A stretch of 64,000 nucleotides of DNA from Gottfriedia acidiceleris (lineage in GTDB: Bacteria; Bacillota; Bacilli; Bacillales; Bacillaceae_G): the NCBI RefSeq assembly GCF_004138285.1, contig NZ_SCFN01000001.1, forward strand, positions 124,001-188,000, in the 5' to 3' direction. The notes beneath the pieces are model-generated. The model was not told the origin of the DNA. It saw only the letters and a list, made by a program, of their open reading frames with translations, and made no database searches. The translations under genes and the position numbers were made by a program. Shown in pieces: positions 35,259 to 46,458 of the stretch (position 1 is the first letter of the stretch; each line of letters starts with the position of its first letter).

Positions 35259-36260
35259 ATGGATGACCGAATTTTATCAAGTGAAAGTAGTGGCGAGGAA
35301 TTTGATCAAGAGCTTTCACTAAGGCCTCAATCATTAAGGGAATATATAGGGCAAGATAAAGTTAAAAAGAATTTGCAAGTTTTTATTGAAGCTGCAAAAA
35401 TGCGAAATGAGTCTTTAGATCATGTTCTATTATACGGTCCTCCTGGATTAGGTAAAACCACTTTAGCAGCGATTATTGCGAATGAACTAGGTGTTGGATT
35501 CAAAACGACTTCAGGACCAGCGATTGAACGTCCTGGAGATTTAGCAGCTATTTTGACTTCACTTCAACCAGGAGATGTATTATTTATCGATGAAATTCAC
35601 CGATTGCCCCGAACAGTAGAAGAAGTACTTTATCCAGCAATGGAAGACTTTTTCTTTGATATCGTAATTGGAAAGGATGCAACTGCTAGGTCGGTAAGAA
35701 TTGATTTGCCACCATTTACATTAATAGGTGCAACAACTAGAGCAGGTCTCCTTTCTTCACCACTTAGAGATCGTTTTGGAGTATTAAATCGATTAGAATT
35801 TTATACAGTCGAACAGATTGCATTGATCGTTAAAAGAACAGCAGAGTTATTTGGAATGGAAATTGAAAATGACGCTGCTTTAGAGGTAGCTAGAAGGTCT
35901 CGAGGTACACCTCGAATTGCAAACCGTTTATTACGAAGGGTTAGAGATTTTGCTCAAGTTCAAGGGAGTGGAATCATTACCTTTGCCATTGCTAAAGACT
36001 CTTTAATTCAAATGCAGGTAGATGAAGCGGGTCTAGACCATATCGATCATAAATTGTTACTAGCTATTATAGAGCGATTTCGAGGTGGTCCTGTTGGGGT
36101 TGATACGATTGCAGCTTCGATCGGGGAAGAGTCACAAACGATTGAAGATGTATATGAGCCATATTTACTACAAATTGGATTTCTTCAGCGGACTCCTAGG
36201 GGACGAATTGTTACTGATTTAACATATAAACATTTCGGGTTGCAGGTGCCGGAGCAATGA
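35259..36260 (+). CDS. ruvB: Holliday junction helicase motor RuvB
   Basis: A 333-residue AAA+ ATPase. Walker A is [12 protein letters not shown], Walker [10 protein letters not shown], sensor 1 LIGATTRAG, and the arginine finger is in SPLRDRFGV. The C-terminal winged helix contains the family pattern FLQRTPRGR. It drives branch migration on RuvA. In-frame GTG 35250 and ATG 35253 overlap the GAGGTGA ribosome site, which correctly serves ATG 35259 (MDDRILSS). The length equals B. subtilis RuvB. Translation is likely coupled to ruvA. Confidence 0.98.
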   Translation: MDDRILSSESSGEEFDQELSLRPQSLREYIGQDKVKKNLQVFIEAAKMRNESLDHVLLYGPPGLGKTTLAAIIANELGVGFKTTSGPAIERPGDLAAILTSLQPGDVLFIDEIHRLPRTVEEVLYPAMEDFFFDIVIGKDATARSVRIDLPPFTLIGATTRAGLLSSPLRDRFGVLNRLEFYTVEQIALIVKRTAELFGMEIENDAALEVARRSRGTPRIANRLLRRVRDFAQVQGSGIITFAIAKDSLIQMQVDEAGLDHIDHKLLLAIIERFRGGPVGVDTIAASIGEESQTIEDVYEPYLLQIGFLQRTPRGRIVTDLTYKHFGLQVPEQ

Positions 36261-36454
36261 TTGATTTGTCAAAAATTTTAATTACGTTAGGAATTATCTT
36301 ACTAGTTGTTGGATTGTTTATTCGATTTGTTGGGAAACTTCCAGGCGATATTTTTATAAAAAAAGGAAATGTATCGTTTTACTTTCCGATTGTGACATGT
36401 ATTATCATAAGTATTTTACTCTCACTTATTTTTTCACTATTTGGGAGAAAATAA
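36257..36454 (+). CDS. DUF2905 small membrane protein
   Basis: 65 residues with two hydrophobic helices ([20 protein letters not shown] and [19 protein letters not shown]) around a [18 protein letters not shown] loop, the hallmark of the DUF2905 family. Its ATGA overlaps the ruvB stop, so it is translated with ruvB. Such genes commonly follow ruvB in Bacillaceae. The function is unknown. Confidence 0.88.
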   Translation: MIDLSKILITLGIILLVVGLFIRFVGKLPGDIFIKKGNVSFYFPIVTCIIISILLSLIFSLFGRK

Positions 36455-36541
36455 ATGAGTAGGAATAAATAAAGTTTGGAAAAGGGAATTGTGGATAACC
36501 TCCCTTTCTCCTTACTTCTGAAATTTATGAGGTGTATAGAA

Positions 36542-38730
<2,189 letters not shown>

Positions 38731-38757
38731 AATTTACATATTGAAAGGAAGATTAAG

Positions 38758-39030
38758 ATGGGTAATGGTTTAATGGGGATTTTACCTCTAATATTAATGT
38801 TCATAGTTTTCTACTTCTTACTAATCCGTCCACAACAAAAGCGTCAAAAGCAAACAGCTACTATGCAAGCTGGAATTAGCAAAGGCGATATGGTTGTAAC
38901 AATCGGTGGATTACACGGTTTAGTTGATGCTGTTAACGAAGAAAATAATACAATTACATTAAAAACTACTGATGGATCACGTATGGTATTTGAAAAAAGC
39001 GCAATTCGTGAAACAAGAACACAAGCTTAA
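38758..39030 (+). CDS. yajC: Preprotein translocase accessory subunit YajC
   Basis: 90 residues: one N-terminal transmembrane helix (GILPLILMFIVFYFLLIRPQQK) followed by a small cytosolic domain (KGDMVVTIGGLHGLVDAVNEENNTITLKT). This is the YajC pattern, with the RPQQKRQK basic anchor. YajC associates with SecDF, whose gene lies 4 kb downstream. It starts 27 bp after tgt with AAGGAAG upstream. A strong terminator follows. Confidence 0.95.
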   Translation: MGNGLMGILPLILMFIVFYFLLIRPQQKRQKQTATMQAGISKGDMVVTIGGLHGLVDAVNEENNTITLKTTDGSRMVFEKSAIRETRTQA

Positions 39031-39052
39031 TTTTAATTAATTGTATCGTAAG

Positions 39053-39091
39053 AAACGCTAGTTCCATTTTGGAAACTAGCGTTTTGTTTTT
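39053..39091 (+). terminator. Terminator after yajC
   Basis: AAACGCTAGTTCCA (39053-39066) and TGGAAACTAGCGTTT (39070-39084) form a long stem with a small bulge, followed by a T-rich run. Confidence 0.9.
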
Positions 39092-39158
39092 TTAAGAAAT
39101 TTAAATTAAGTCTCAAGTGATTTAGACAAAATTCAAAAAAAGTTGATGATCAGACTAA

Positions 39159-39542
39159 TTATTTATTATAAGATTTATTACTTGCTGCATTCACTCCAAA
39201 AATTGAACCTAACATACAAACACCTAAGAAAATACCATGATACATTATTTGTTCCTGTGAAAAAGTTCGGTCATAACCAAGAAACTGTACAAAAAATACA
39301 AAAATAGAATACGCTCCACTCGTTAATAATCCAAGAATCCAACCCTTTTCTTTCCCTTTCGCTCCTGTAACAAAACCACCAATTAACATAACGATAAATG
39401 ATAGGATAAGAGTTGTTGTTGTGACACTTGCTTCTGTAAGTGAAGTTAGTTTAAGTAATAATGATAAAATCAAACTAATTGACAATACTAATAATAGAAT
39501 AGTTAAAAAGCCAAAAGAGACAGCTACAGCTGTTTTTTTCAT
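39159..39542 (-). CDS. yrzE: TIGR04086/YrzE-family membrane protein
   Basis: A 127-residue protein with four hydrophobic helices: VSFGFLTILLLVLSISLIL, TTTLILSFIVMLIGGFVTG, WILGLLTSGAYSIFVFF and IFLGVCMLGSIFGV. The GGFVTGAKGKEKGWILGLLTS segment between helices two and three is the family hallmark. The function is unknown. Its place next to yajC matches yrzE of B. subtilis. It is on the minus strand with its own AAGGGGG ribosome site, converging on yajC. Confidence 0.8.
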   Translation of the reverse strand: MKKTAVAVSFGFLTILLLVLSISLILSLLLKLTSLTEASVTTTTLILSFIVMLIGGFVTGAKGKEKGWILGLLTSGAYSIFVFFVQFLGYDRTFSQEQIMYHGIFLGVCMLGSIFGVNAASNKSYNK

Positions 39543-39766
39543 TCATATTCCCCCTTGTACACTCTTTTAATACAAGCATATTCATGAGATGAATTTTTAG
39601 AATACTTATAGGGCAATTACAAATAGTAAAATTATGAACAAAATTCTACTATTATTTTCTTTATGGAAAATTAGTTGTATTTGGACTTATATTTACAGGT
39701 GTTAAGTGCTAGCTTAAGAACATGTTTTTTTACAATCAACAAGTTTTGGATGTGAGGGTAAGTAAA

Positions 39767-40417
39767 ATGGAATTAGGTTCTATGACGATTCGGACGATTT
39801 CAATCTATTTAATCATTGCACTTTTCTTTCGATTAATGGGTAAAAGAGAAATTGGGGAGTTAAGTTTGTTAGATTTGGTAGTTTATATTTTGTTAACTGA
39901 AATAGCAGCTATCGGAATTGAAACCCACAATGAACCGATTATAAAAGTGATTTATCCAATGTTTTTAATTGTGGTTATACAAATAATTTTTTCTCTTATC
40001 TCATTAAAAAGTGTTATGTTTAGAAAAATATTAGATGGACATCCAGTATTAATTATTAGTAAGGGAAAAGTACTAGAGAAAGAGATGAAAAAACAGAGAT
40101 ACACATTTGATGATCTATTACTACAACTAAGAGAGAAGGATATTGGAGATGTAAGGGATGTTGATTATGCATTACTAGAGCCTACAGGAAAATTATCAAT
40201 ATTTAAAAAGGAAATAAATGGTGATATAAATTATAGTTCACTTACATTTCCATTAATATTAGACGGTGTCGTTCAAGAAGATAATTTAAATCAGTATCAT
40301 AAAGATAAACAATGGTTATTAGAAGAGTTAAAAAAACATGGTTATGATGAATTTAAACAAGTATCTTATTGTAGCTTACGAGGCGGAGAAATATTTTTTG
40401 ATAAGAAAGACGAATAA
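39767..40417 (+). CDS. yrbG: DUF421 membrane protein, YrbG-like
   Basis: A 216-residue DUF421 protein. Three N-terminal transmembrane helices (ISIYLIIALFFRLMG, LVVYILLTEIAAIGI, VIYPMFLIVVIQIIFSLISL) contain the family core FFRLMGKREIGELSLLDLVVYIL. A cytosolic C-terminal domain follows with HPVLIISKGKVLE and YTFDDLLLQLREKDI. The function is unknown; relatives in Bacillus have been linked to spore germination or stress. An upstream ATG at 39722 has no ribosome site, while GAGGG (39754-39758) fits ATG 39767. Position before spoVB agrees with yrbG. Confidence 0.85.
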   Translation: MELGSMTIRTISIYLIIALFFRLMGKREIGELSLLDLVVYILLTEIAAIGIETHNEPIIKVIYPMFLIVVIQIIFSLISLKSVMFRKILDGHPVLIISKGKVLEKEMKKQRYTFDDLLLQLREKDIGDVRDVDYALLEPTGKLSIFKKEINGDINYSSLTFPLILDGVVQEDNLNQYHKDKQWLLEELKKHGYDEFKQVSYCSLRGGEIFFDKKDE

Positions 40418-40485
40418 TGAAGGATCTAGAGAAAACAGTATCATGCAGTGGAAATTAACTAACATATACATAAAATAAAATTAAT

Positions 40486-40518
40486 AAACCACAAAGTACA
40501 TTAATTACCTTGTGGTTT
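40486..40518 (+). terminator. Hairpin A downstream of yrbG
   Basis: AAACCACAA (40486-40494) and TTGTGGTTT (40510-40518) with additional pairs inside. Its sequence, including the GTAC(A/T)TTAA loop, is almost the same as hairpin B at 40982-41016. Confidence 0.65.
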
Positions 40519-40799
40519 CAGAGTTTTGAAATATAAAACGGTCAATAAAGAAGACGTATATTAAGTGAACATTTATTAATGATTAAATTATCATTTTTGG
40601 ATGATCTATTACTGGTTTTTTCAGAAGTGAAAAATATTATGAGCTAATTTTTAGAAAAAACAAATTCAATTGATTAGTTTATTAATTAATGTTCGATATT
40701 AATGGACCTACAAACTGATTAATAAAAACAACTGATAGTTTACTCTAAGTAAAGGCTATTTGATTAGGTTTTAAATCGCAGACTTTTTTTGATGAATAA

Positions 40800-40919
40800 G
40801 TTGATTGAAACGGTGCTCGACTCCTATGGGATAAGCGGGAAGGCTGAGACCCCGCAGGCTTGCCGAGGAGGCTCAGGTCTCGCCCCATGGACAGCGAGCA
40901 TCCCGTAGTGGAAATCAAC
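40800..40919. repeat. GC-rich palindromic intergenic element of Bacillaceae type
   Basis: A 120-bp imperfect palindrome, much richer in GC than its surroundings. Arms are GTTGATT (40800) with AATCAAC (40913-40919), GTGCTCG (40813-40819) with CGAGCA (40895-40900), and GAGACC (40846-40851) with GGTCTC (40876-40881). Elements of this kind (GTGCTCGACTCC ... AGCGAGCA.CC ... GGAAATCAAC) recur between genes in many Bacillaceae; that is recalled, not searched. The rest of 40418-41039 holds two near-identical hairpins and no gene. Confidence 0.7.
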
Positions 40920-40981
40920 AACATTAAACAACCTTTACGAAAATTTGGTAAATAGTTGACAAGATTGTTTTTCAACAGCGT

Positions 40982-41016
40982 AAAACCACAAAGTACTTAA
41001 ATTACTTTGTGGTTTT
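40982..41016. terminator. Hairpin B at the 3' end of spoVB
   Basis: AAAACCACAAAGTA (40982-40995) and TACTTTGTGGTTTT (41003-41016), a perfect 14-bp stem with a seven-base loop. It can terminate spoVB on the minus strand. It duplicates hairpin A. Confidence 0.75.
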
Positions 41017-41039
41017 GTTATGATCTATTCTATTGTCAA

Positions 41040-42596
41040 TTATCTTGTAATTAGCTTTTTAAAGAATGGGATTCGGATGATCTCATCTTTCTTAACTAGG
41101 TTAAATAATAGTATTAATAAGATATACATTAATGTGACAACAGAAATACTAGTTAAAGTTTGTACTAATAATGAGGATGAAAAAACTACGTATTCCTTGA
41201 TGAATTTTCCGACATAAATACAAATTCCTAAAATGATTAGACAATAAACATAGTCCTTTACGAAAATTGAAAAGTTGATGGCCTTTAATACGGTGAAATA
41301 GTGAAGAACTGTTATTGTTACAATACTAATATTCATAGCTAAGGCAACACCGTTAATCCCGAACTTTGGATTTGTAGCTAGTAATAAAATACTAGCAATT
41401 TTAACGACCGAACCGACAAAGCTATTGATCATTGCTGAATTTGCAAGGTTAAGCGCCTGCAATACAGCTTGTAGTGGTCCTTGGAAATAGTAAAAAATAA
41501 AGCAAGGTGCTAAAAGTAATATAAAATTTGTAGCTTGGTCACTTTTGTACATTAGTGTTAAAATCGGTGAGGCAAAGACGTATAAAATGACAACAGACCA
41601 ACCACCAGCAATCATTGAGTAGCGAAGTGCTTGCTGCAATCTTCTTTCAACAGTTACACGATCTTTTTTGGCCATTGCTTCACTAATCGCTGGCACAAGT
41701 GAAGTAGATAGTGCATAAGTAATAAACGCTGGTAAAAGTAATAGAGGTAATGCGTATCCTGCAAGTAAACCATATTGCTTAGTTGCAACTGCTGCGGTTA
41801 CCCCTGCAATCGCTAAACTTTGTGAAACAACTATTGGTTCTAAAAACATTGAAATTGAACCAATTAAGCGACTTCCAGTTGTTGGTAATGCAATACTTAA
41901 TAGGTCGCTAAGAGTTTTTCTTCCATCTTTAATATTGTTCTTAAATCCAGAAATGAACTTTGCATTTTTTTCTTTCTTAAAAACATAAAGCATATAAATT
42001 AATGAAGCTAATTCTCCTAATACAGAAGAAATAATGGCGCCACTAGCGGCAAATTCAACTCCATATGGTAAAAAAGTTTTAGTACAAACTGCAACTAGTA
42101 CTATACGAACAACTTGTTCAATAACTTGGGAAAAGGATGAAGGGCGCATATTCTGTACGCCTTGAAAATATCCGCGTAAAACTGATGAGATTGCAATAAT
42201 TGGAACAACTGGTGCGATGGCAATTAGTGGGTACATAGTCCTTTCATCTGTTAATAAGTTTTTAGCAATAAAAGGGGATAAAAATATCATTGCTGTTGTA
42301 AAAATAATACTTAATATGCCAGTTATTGACATAGAAACAGCTAAAATCTTTTTTATCCGATCTTGTCTATTTTGAGCAACTGCTTCTGCAATTAATTTTG
42401 AGATGGCAATTGGTAGGCCGAGCTGTGTAAGCGTCATGACCAAAAATAGTGTCGGGACTGCCATCATAAATAAGCCTACGCCTTCTTCACCCATTATTCT
42501 TGCTACAACAATACGATTAAAAAATCCTAATATTCTTGTGATGAGCCCTGCAATAAGTAAAAAAAACGTTCCTCTTAAAAACGTTTGCTTTGTCAT
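41040..42596 (-). CDS. spoVB: Stage V sporulation protein B, lipid-flippase-like
   Basis: A 518-residue polytopic membrane protein of the MOP/MATE exporter superfamily, with about 14 hydrophobic helices. It begins MTKQTFLRGTFFLLIAGLIT and contains the conserved RIMGEEGVGLFMMAVPT segment. In B. subtilis SpoVB is needed for cortex synthesis and probably flips a peptidoglycan precursor across the mother-cell membrane. A longer frame reaches 42668, but GAAGGTGG lies eight bases before the ATG at 42596, and the resulting length is the same as B. subtilis SpoVB. It is divergent from comN, as in B. subtilis. Confidence 0.94.
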   Translation of the reverse strand: MTKQTFLRGTFFLLIAGLITRILGFFNRIVVARIMGEEGVGLFMMAVPTLFLVMTLTQLGLPIAISKLIAEAVAQNRQDRIKKILAVSMSITGILSIIFTTAMIFLSPFIAKNLLTDERTMYPLIAIAPVVPIIAISSVLRGYFQGVQNMRPSSFSQVIEQVVRIVLVAVCTKTFLPYGVEFAASGAIISSVLGELASLIYMLYVFKKEKNAKFISGFKNNIKDGRKTLSDLLSIALPTTGSRLIGSISMFLEPIVVSQSLAIAGVTAAVATKQYGLLAGYALPLLLLPAFITYALSTSLVPAISEAMAKKDRVTVERRLQQALRYSMIAGGWSVVILYVFASPILTLMYKSDQATNFILLLAPCFIFYYFQGPLQAVLQALNLANSAMINSFVGSVVKIASILLLATNPKFGINGVALAMNISIVTITVLHYFTVLKAINFSIFVKDYVYCLIILGICIYVGKFIKEYVVFSSSLLVQTLTSISVVTLMYILLILLFNLVKKDEIIRIPFFKKLITR

Positions 42597-42753
42597 TACT
42601 TTTACCACCTTCTCAAACAGCCTAGAATGATTTACAATTATATATATGCTAGAAATGTAGGCAAGCATGACAAGTTAGTTCAACATCTAGGAAATGAAAT
42701 ATGAAGGTCTAAAATCATTTTTCTAAAAATACAGAAAATTAGGGGGGAAGAGT

Positions 42754-43032
42754 ATGTCGACTTTTCATCAACAAGCTGCAGAATTTAAACCTAAGCTACA
42801 GGTAGTAATTGAAAGTAAACTGGATGAATTTAGAATGCTTGGATTCGATACTGTCAGTGAGGATGACTTATGGGAATGTCTCGAAAGAACATTATGGCGA
42901 AAGAAAGAGGACGAACCAAAGCTTTTTCAACTGGTAGAAGACATACTCTCATTAACTGTAAACGATTATATGAATTATATTCGAATCGAAGCATTTAAAT
43001 CACCTACTTGGCAGTTTGGGGAGTCAGTTTGA
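42754..43032 (+). CDS. comN: Post-transcriptional regulator ComN
   Basis: A 92-residue acidic helical protein (KPKLQVVIESKLDEFRMLG, SEDDLWECLERTLWRKK, LVEDILSLTVNDYMNYIRIEA). It matches the ComN family (YrzD), which sits between spoVB and secDF in B. subtilis. There ComN promotes accumulation of comE operon mRNA and interacts with DivIVA at the poles. The start ATG follows AGGGGGGAAG. The competence link is inherited from B. subtilis and has not been shown for this organism. Confidence 0.8.
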   Translation: MSTFHQQAAEFKPKLQVVIESKLDEFRMLGFDTVSEDDLWECLERTLWRKKEDEPKLFQLVEDILSLTVNDYMNYIRIEAFKSPTWQFGESV

Positions 43033-43134
43033 CCATTAATTGACAATAAAAAAATTGCATTTGTATAATATAAGAATGAAAACATACCATTTTCGTACTA
43101 GAACTTGAACTAGTTAGAGGAGGAAATTCACAAC

Positions 43135-45372
43135 ATGGTGAAGCGTAACAGAATTGTTGCCTTCTTCTTAATTATTGCTGTATTAGCAGCAGTAATCGGC
43201 ACAACTGTATTTGGTACCGCTAAAAATATTAAGCTTGGTCTGGATTTACAGGGCGGGTTTGAGGTGCTTTACAAAGTTAAGCCGATTAAGAAAGGTGACA
43301 AAATTAACAAAAATGTTTTAGTAAGTACAGCAAAAGCTCTTGAAAAACGTGTAAACGTATTAGGTGTAAGTGAACCAAACATTCAAATCGAAGGGAAAGA
43401 TCGTATTCGTGTACAATTAGCTGGTATAAAAGATCAAGCTAAAGCACGTGATATTCTTTCTACGGAAGCGAACTTAACAATTCGTGACGTAAATGATAAG
43501 GTTCTAATGACTGGAGCGGATTTAAAAGAAGGCGCTTCAAAGCAAACATTTGACCAAATGGGTAAACCTAGTGTATCAATCACATTTAAGGATGCTTCTA
43601 AGGTTAAAGATGTAACAAGTAAAGTGTTAAAAATGGGTGCTCCAAATAATATGATGGTTATTTGGTTAGATTTCAAAGAAGGGGAAGACTCTTTCAAAAA
43701 GGAATCTGCAAAAGCAAAGCCTAAATTTTTATCTGCAGCTAGTGTAAATCAAGTATTTACTGACGATTCACTTTCTATTGTTGGTTCTACATTTACAGTT
43801 GAAAGTGCAAAAGAACTTTCAGACTTATTAAATGCAGGGGCTCTTCCAGTGCACCTTGAAGAAATGTATTCAACATCAATCGGTGCCAAATTCGGTACAG
43901 ATGCTCTGCATGAAACAATATTTGCTGGAATTATTGGTGTATCAGTTATTTTCTTATTTATGCTTTATTTCTATCGCTTACCAGGTTTAATCGCAAGCAT
44001 CATGTTAATGGCTTATACTTACGTAACATTACTTGTATTTGACGGCATGAATGCAGTATTAACACTTCCAGGTATTGCTGCATTAATACTTGGTGTTGGT
44101 ATTGCGGTTGATAACAACATTATTACTTTTGAGAGATTGAAGGACGAGCTTAAACTAGGAAAATCAGTTGCGTCTGCGTATCGTGCAGGTAATCAGCGTT
44201 CATTTGGAACTATTTTTGATGCTAATATCACAACTTTACTTGCTGCGGTGGTATTGTTCATATTTGGAACAAGCTCAGTAAAAGGATTTGCAACAAGTTT
44301 AATTGTAAGTATTTTAGTAAGCTTTTTAACTGCAGTTTTCGGAACTCGTTTATTACTTTCTTTATTAGTTCAAAGTCGTTACTTAAATAATAAGAAAACT
44401 TGGTTTGGTATTAAACAAAGTGAAATTCTTGGATTAAATCATAATTTAGCACATCCACCTACAAAATATGACAAGGTTGATTTTGTAAGTATTGGTCGTA
44501 AATTTGTTTATTTTTCAATTGTAACTTTAGTTGTCGGCGTAATTCTACTTTCAGTATTCCGACTTAATTTAGGAATTGATTTTGCAAGTGGTACACGTGT
44601 AACATATGAATCAAAATCAGCTGTTACAAAACAAGTTGTTAATAATGAATTATCAAAAATGGACCTAAAACCTGAAAGTATTACTGTTTCTACAAATGAT
44701 GCAAAAACAGGTTCAATCGTATTTAAAGGTGTATTAACAAAAGATCAGATTAATGATTTGAAAAAGGATTTTACAGCTAAATTTGGGGTAGAACCAAACG
44801 TAAGTACTGTTGATCCAGTTGTTGGAAGAGAATTAGCAGCTAATGCAATTAAAGCATTAATTATTGCGTCAGCAGGTATTATTCTTTATGTATCATTACG
44901 TTTCCAATTTTCATACGCAATTGCTTCTGTAATTGCCTTACTACATGATGCTTTCTTCATTGTTGTAGTATTTAGTATTTTTAGATTAGAAGTAGATATA
45001 ACATTCATCGCAGCGGTTCTAACGATTGTTGGTTATTCAATTAATGACTCGATTGTTACATTTGACCGAGTTCGCGAAAATATGAAGCTTAAGAAGAAAA
45101 TTCGTACTAGAGAAGAATTGAAAGAAATTGTAAATGAATCAATTCGTCAAACTTTAGGACGATCTGTTAAAACAGTTCTAACAGTAGTATTAGCAGTACT
45201 TGCATTGCTTTTATTCGGAAGTCACGCAATTCTTAACTTCTCAATCGCATTATTAGTAGGATTAGTTGTTGGAACATATTCTTCAATCTTTATCGCTTCA
45301 CAAATTTGGTTATTTATTAAAGGTCGCCAACTTGATAAAAACCAAATAATCGATGTTGAAGAAGCTAAATAA
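43135..45372 (+). CDS. secDF: Fused protein translocase subunit SecDF
   Basis: A 745-residue natural fusion of SecD and SecF, as in Bacillus. The SecD half has KLGLDLQGGFEVLYKV near the N-terminus, a large extracytoplasmic loop, and six helices (GIAALILGVGIAVDNNIITFE). The SecF half begins near residue 455 with LNLGIDFASGTRVTYE, then VVGRELAANAIKALIIA and VGYSINDSIVTFDRVREN. About twelve membrane segments in total use the proton gradient to pull exported proteins. The length is close to B. subtilis SecDF. The ATG follows GAGGAGG. A strong terminator ends the unit. Confidence 0.97.
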   Translation: MVKRNRIVAFFLIIAVLAAVIGTTVFGTAKNIKLGLDLQGGFEVLYKVKPIKKGDKINKNVLVSTAKALEKRVNVLGVSEPNIQIEGKDRIRVQLAGIKDQAKARDILSTEANLTIRDVNDKVLMTGADLKEGASKQTFDQMGKPSVSITFKDASKVKDVTSKVLKMGAPNNMMVIWLDFKEGEDSFKKESAKAKPKFLSAASVNQVFTDDSLSIVGSTFTVESAKELSDLLNAGALPVHLEEMYSTSIGAKFGTDALHETIFAGIIGVSVIFLFMLYFYRLPGLIASIMLMAYTYVTLLVFDGMNAVLTLPGIAALILGVGIAVDNNIITFERLKDELKLGKSVASAYRAGNQRSFGTIFDANITTLLAAVVLFIFGTSSVKGFATSLIVSILVSFLTAVFGTRLLLSLLVQSRYLNNKKTWFGIKQSEILGLNHNLAHPPTKYDKVDFVSIGRKFVYFSIVTLVVGVILLSVFRLNLGIDFASGTRVTYESKSAVTKQVVNNELSKMDLKPESITVSTNDAKTGSIVFKGVLTKDQINDLKKDFTAKFGVEPNVSTVDPVVGRELAANAIKALIIASAGIILYVSLRFQFSYAIASVIALLHDAFFIVVVFSIFRLEVDITFIAAVLTIVGYSINDSIVTFDRVRENMKLKKKIRTREELKEIVNESIRQTLGRSVKTVLTVVLAVLALLLFGSHAILNFSIALLVGLVVGTYSSIFIASQIWLFIKGRQLDKNQIIDVEEAK

Positions 45373-45376
45373 ATTT

Positions 45377-45411
45377 AAAAGAGTATAGGCTCATGCTTAT
45401 ACTCTTTTTTG
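45377..45411 (+). terminator. Terminator after secDF
   Basis: AAAAGAGTATAGGC (45377-45390) and GCTTATACTCTTTT (45395-45408, one G-U), four-base loop, then T. Confidence 0.9.
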
Positions 45412-45507
45412 TATTAAATTCATTATCATTTGAAGATAATAATATAATGTGTTAATAATGATAAGTGTATTTTTTTAGAGTTAGTAAAAGGGAAGTAGGT
45501 AAAGTAT

Positions 45508-46419
45508 ATGGAACAGGAAGAGCGTTATAAGGAAGCCAAGAAAGGGGCTTATATCGGAATATATGGAAATTTACTTCTAGCAATTGTTAAAGCGATTATC
45601 GGATACATTGGAAATAGTAAAGCGTTAATGGCAGATGCAGTACATTCTGCGTCAGATGTGGTTGGTTCCATAGCGGTCTTATTTGGTTTAAGAGCTGCGA
45701 AAATGCCTCCAGATGAGGATCACCCTTATGGTCATGGTAAAGCTGAATCAATCGCAGCAATTATTGTTGCCGTCCTTTTATTTATCGTTGGAATTGAAAT
45801 AACTAAATCCTCAATAACCGCATTTTTTAAGCCTGTACATCCACCAGAGTTAATCGCTTTATTAGCAGCTTTTATATCTATATTTTTAAAAGAATGGATG
45901 TTTCGCTATAAATATGCTTTAGGGAAAAGGTTAAATAGTGATGCAATCATCGCGAATGCATATGAACATCGTTCTGATGTATACTCATCTGCTGCAGCTA
46001 TGGTTGGTATTGGAATTGCAATTCTAGGTACTAAATTTAATATGCCAGTACTTTTATATGCAGACCCTGCGGCTGGTCTTATTGTAGCAATAATGATTTT
46101 AAAAATGGCTTGGGATATTGGAGCAGAATCAATACATACGACATTGGATCATGTCCTTCATGAAGAAGATATTGAACCATATAAAGAAATCGTTAGAAAC
46201 ATAGAAGGAGTTAAGGAAATAAATACTCTTTATGCGAGAGAGCACGGATATTACGTCATAATTGATATAAAAGTCTCCGTAGACCCATATATAACAGTTG
46301 AAGAAGGGCATAAGATCGGTAAAAATGTTAAAACAAAGTTGATGGAGCACAATGATGTGGAAAATGTTTTTGTCCATATTAATCCATATAATGATAAAAA
46401 TAACTCTTTCATCCAATAA
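45508..46419 (+). CDS. Cation diffusion facilitator family efflux transporter
   Basis: A 303-residue CDF transporter with six hydrophobic helices (about 12-210) and a cytosolic ferredoxin-like domain (about 215-300). Metal-site motifs are ALMADAVHSASDV in helix two, DEDHPYGHGKAESIA before helix three, and NAYEHRSDVYSS in helix five. The HxxxD and HxxxD pairs suggest divalent metal efflux in exchange for protons; Bacillus relatives export manganese or zinc, but the ion cannot be fixed here. The recJ gene starts about 40 bp downstream without an evident terminator. Confidence 0.92.
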   Translation: MEQEERYKEAKKGAYIGIYGNLLLAIVKAIIGYIGNSKALMADAVHSASDVVGSIAVLFGLRAAKMPPDEDHPYGHGKAESIAAIIVAVLLFIVGIEITKSSITAFFKPVHPPELIALLAAFISIFLKEWMFRYKYALGKRLNSDAIIANAYEHRSDVYSSAAAMVGIGIAILGTKFNMPVLLYADPAAGLIVAIMILKMAWDIGAESIHTTLDHVLHEEDIEPYKEIVRNIEGVKEINTLYAREHGYYVIIDIKVSVDPYITVEEGHKIGKNVKTKLMEHNDVENVFVHINPYNDKNNSFIQ

Positions 46420-46458
46420 GTTTACTTTAGTATAATAGTACAGTTAGGGGTGAGAGTA

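Noticed and set aside
40745-40975. Minus-strand 76-codon ORF
   Set aside because: It spans the GC-rich palindromic element; such elements often give spurious short ORFs. No ribosome site is visible.
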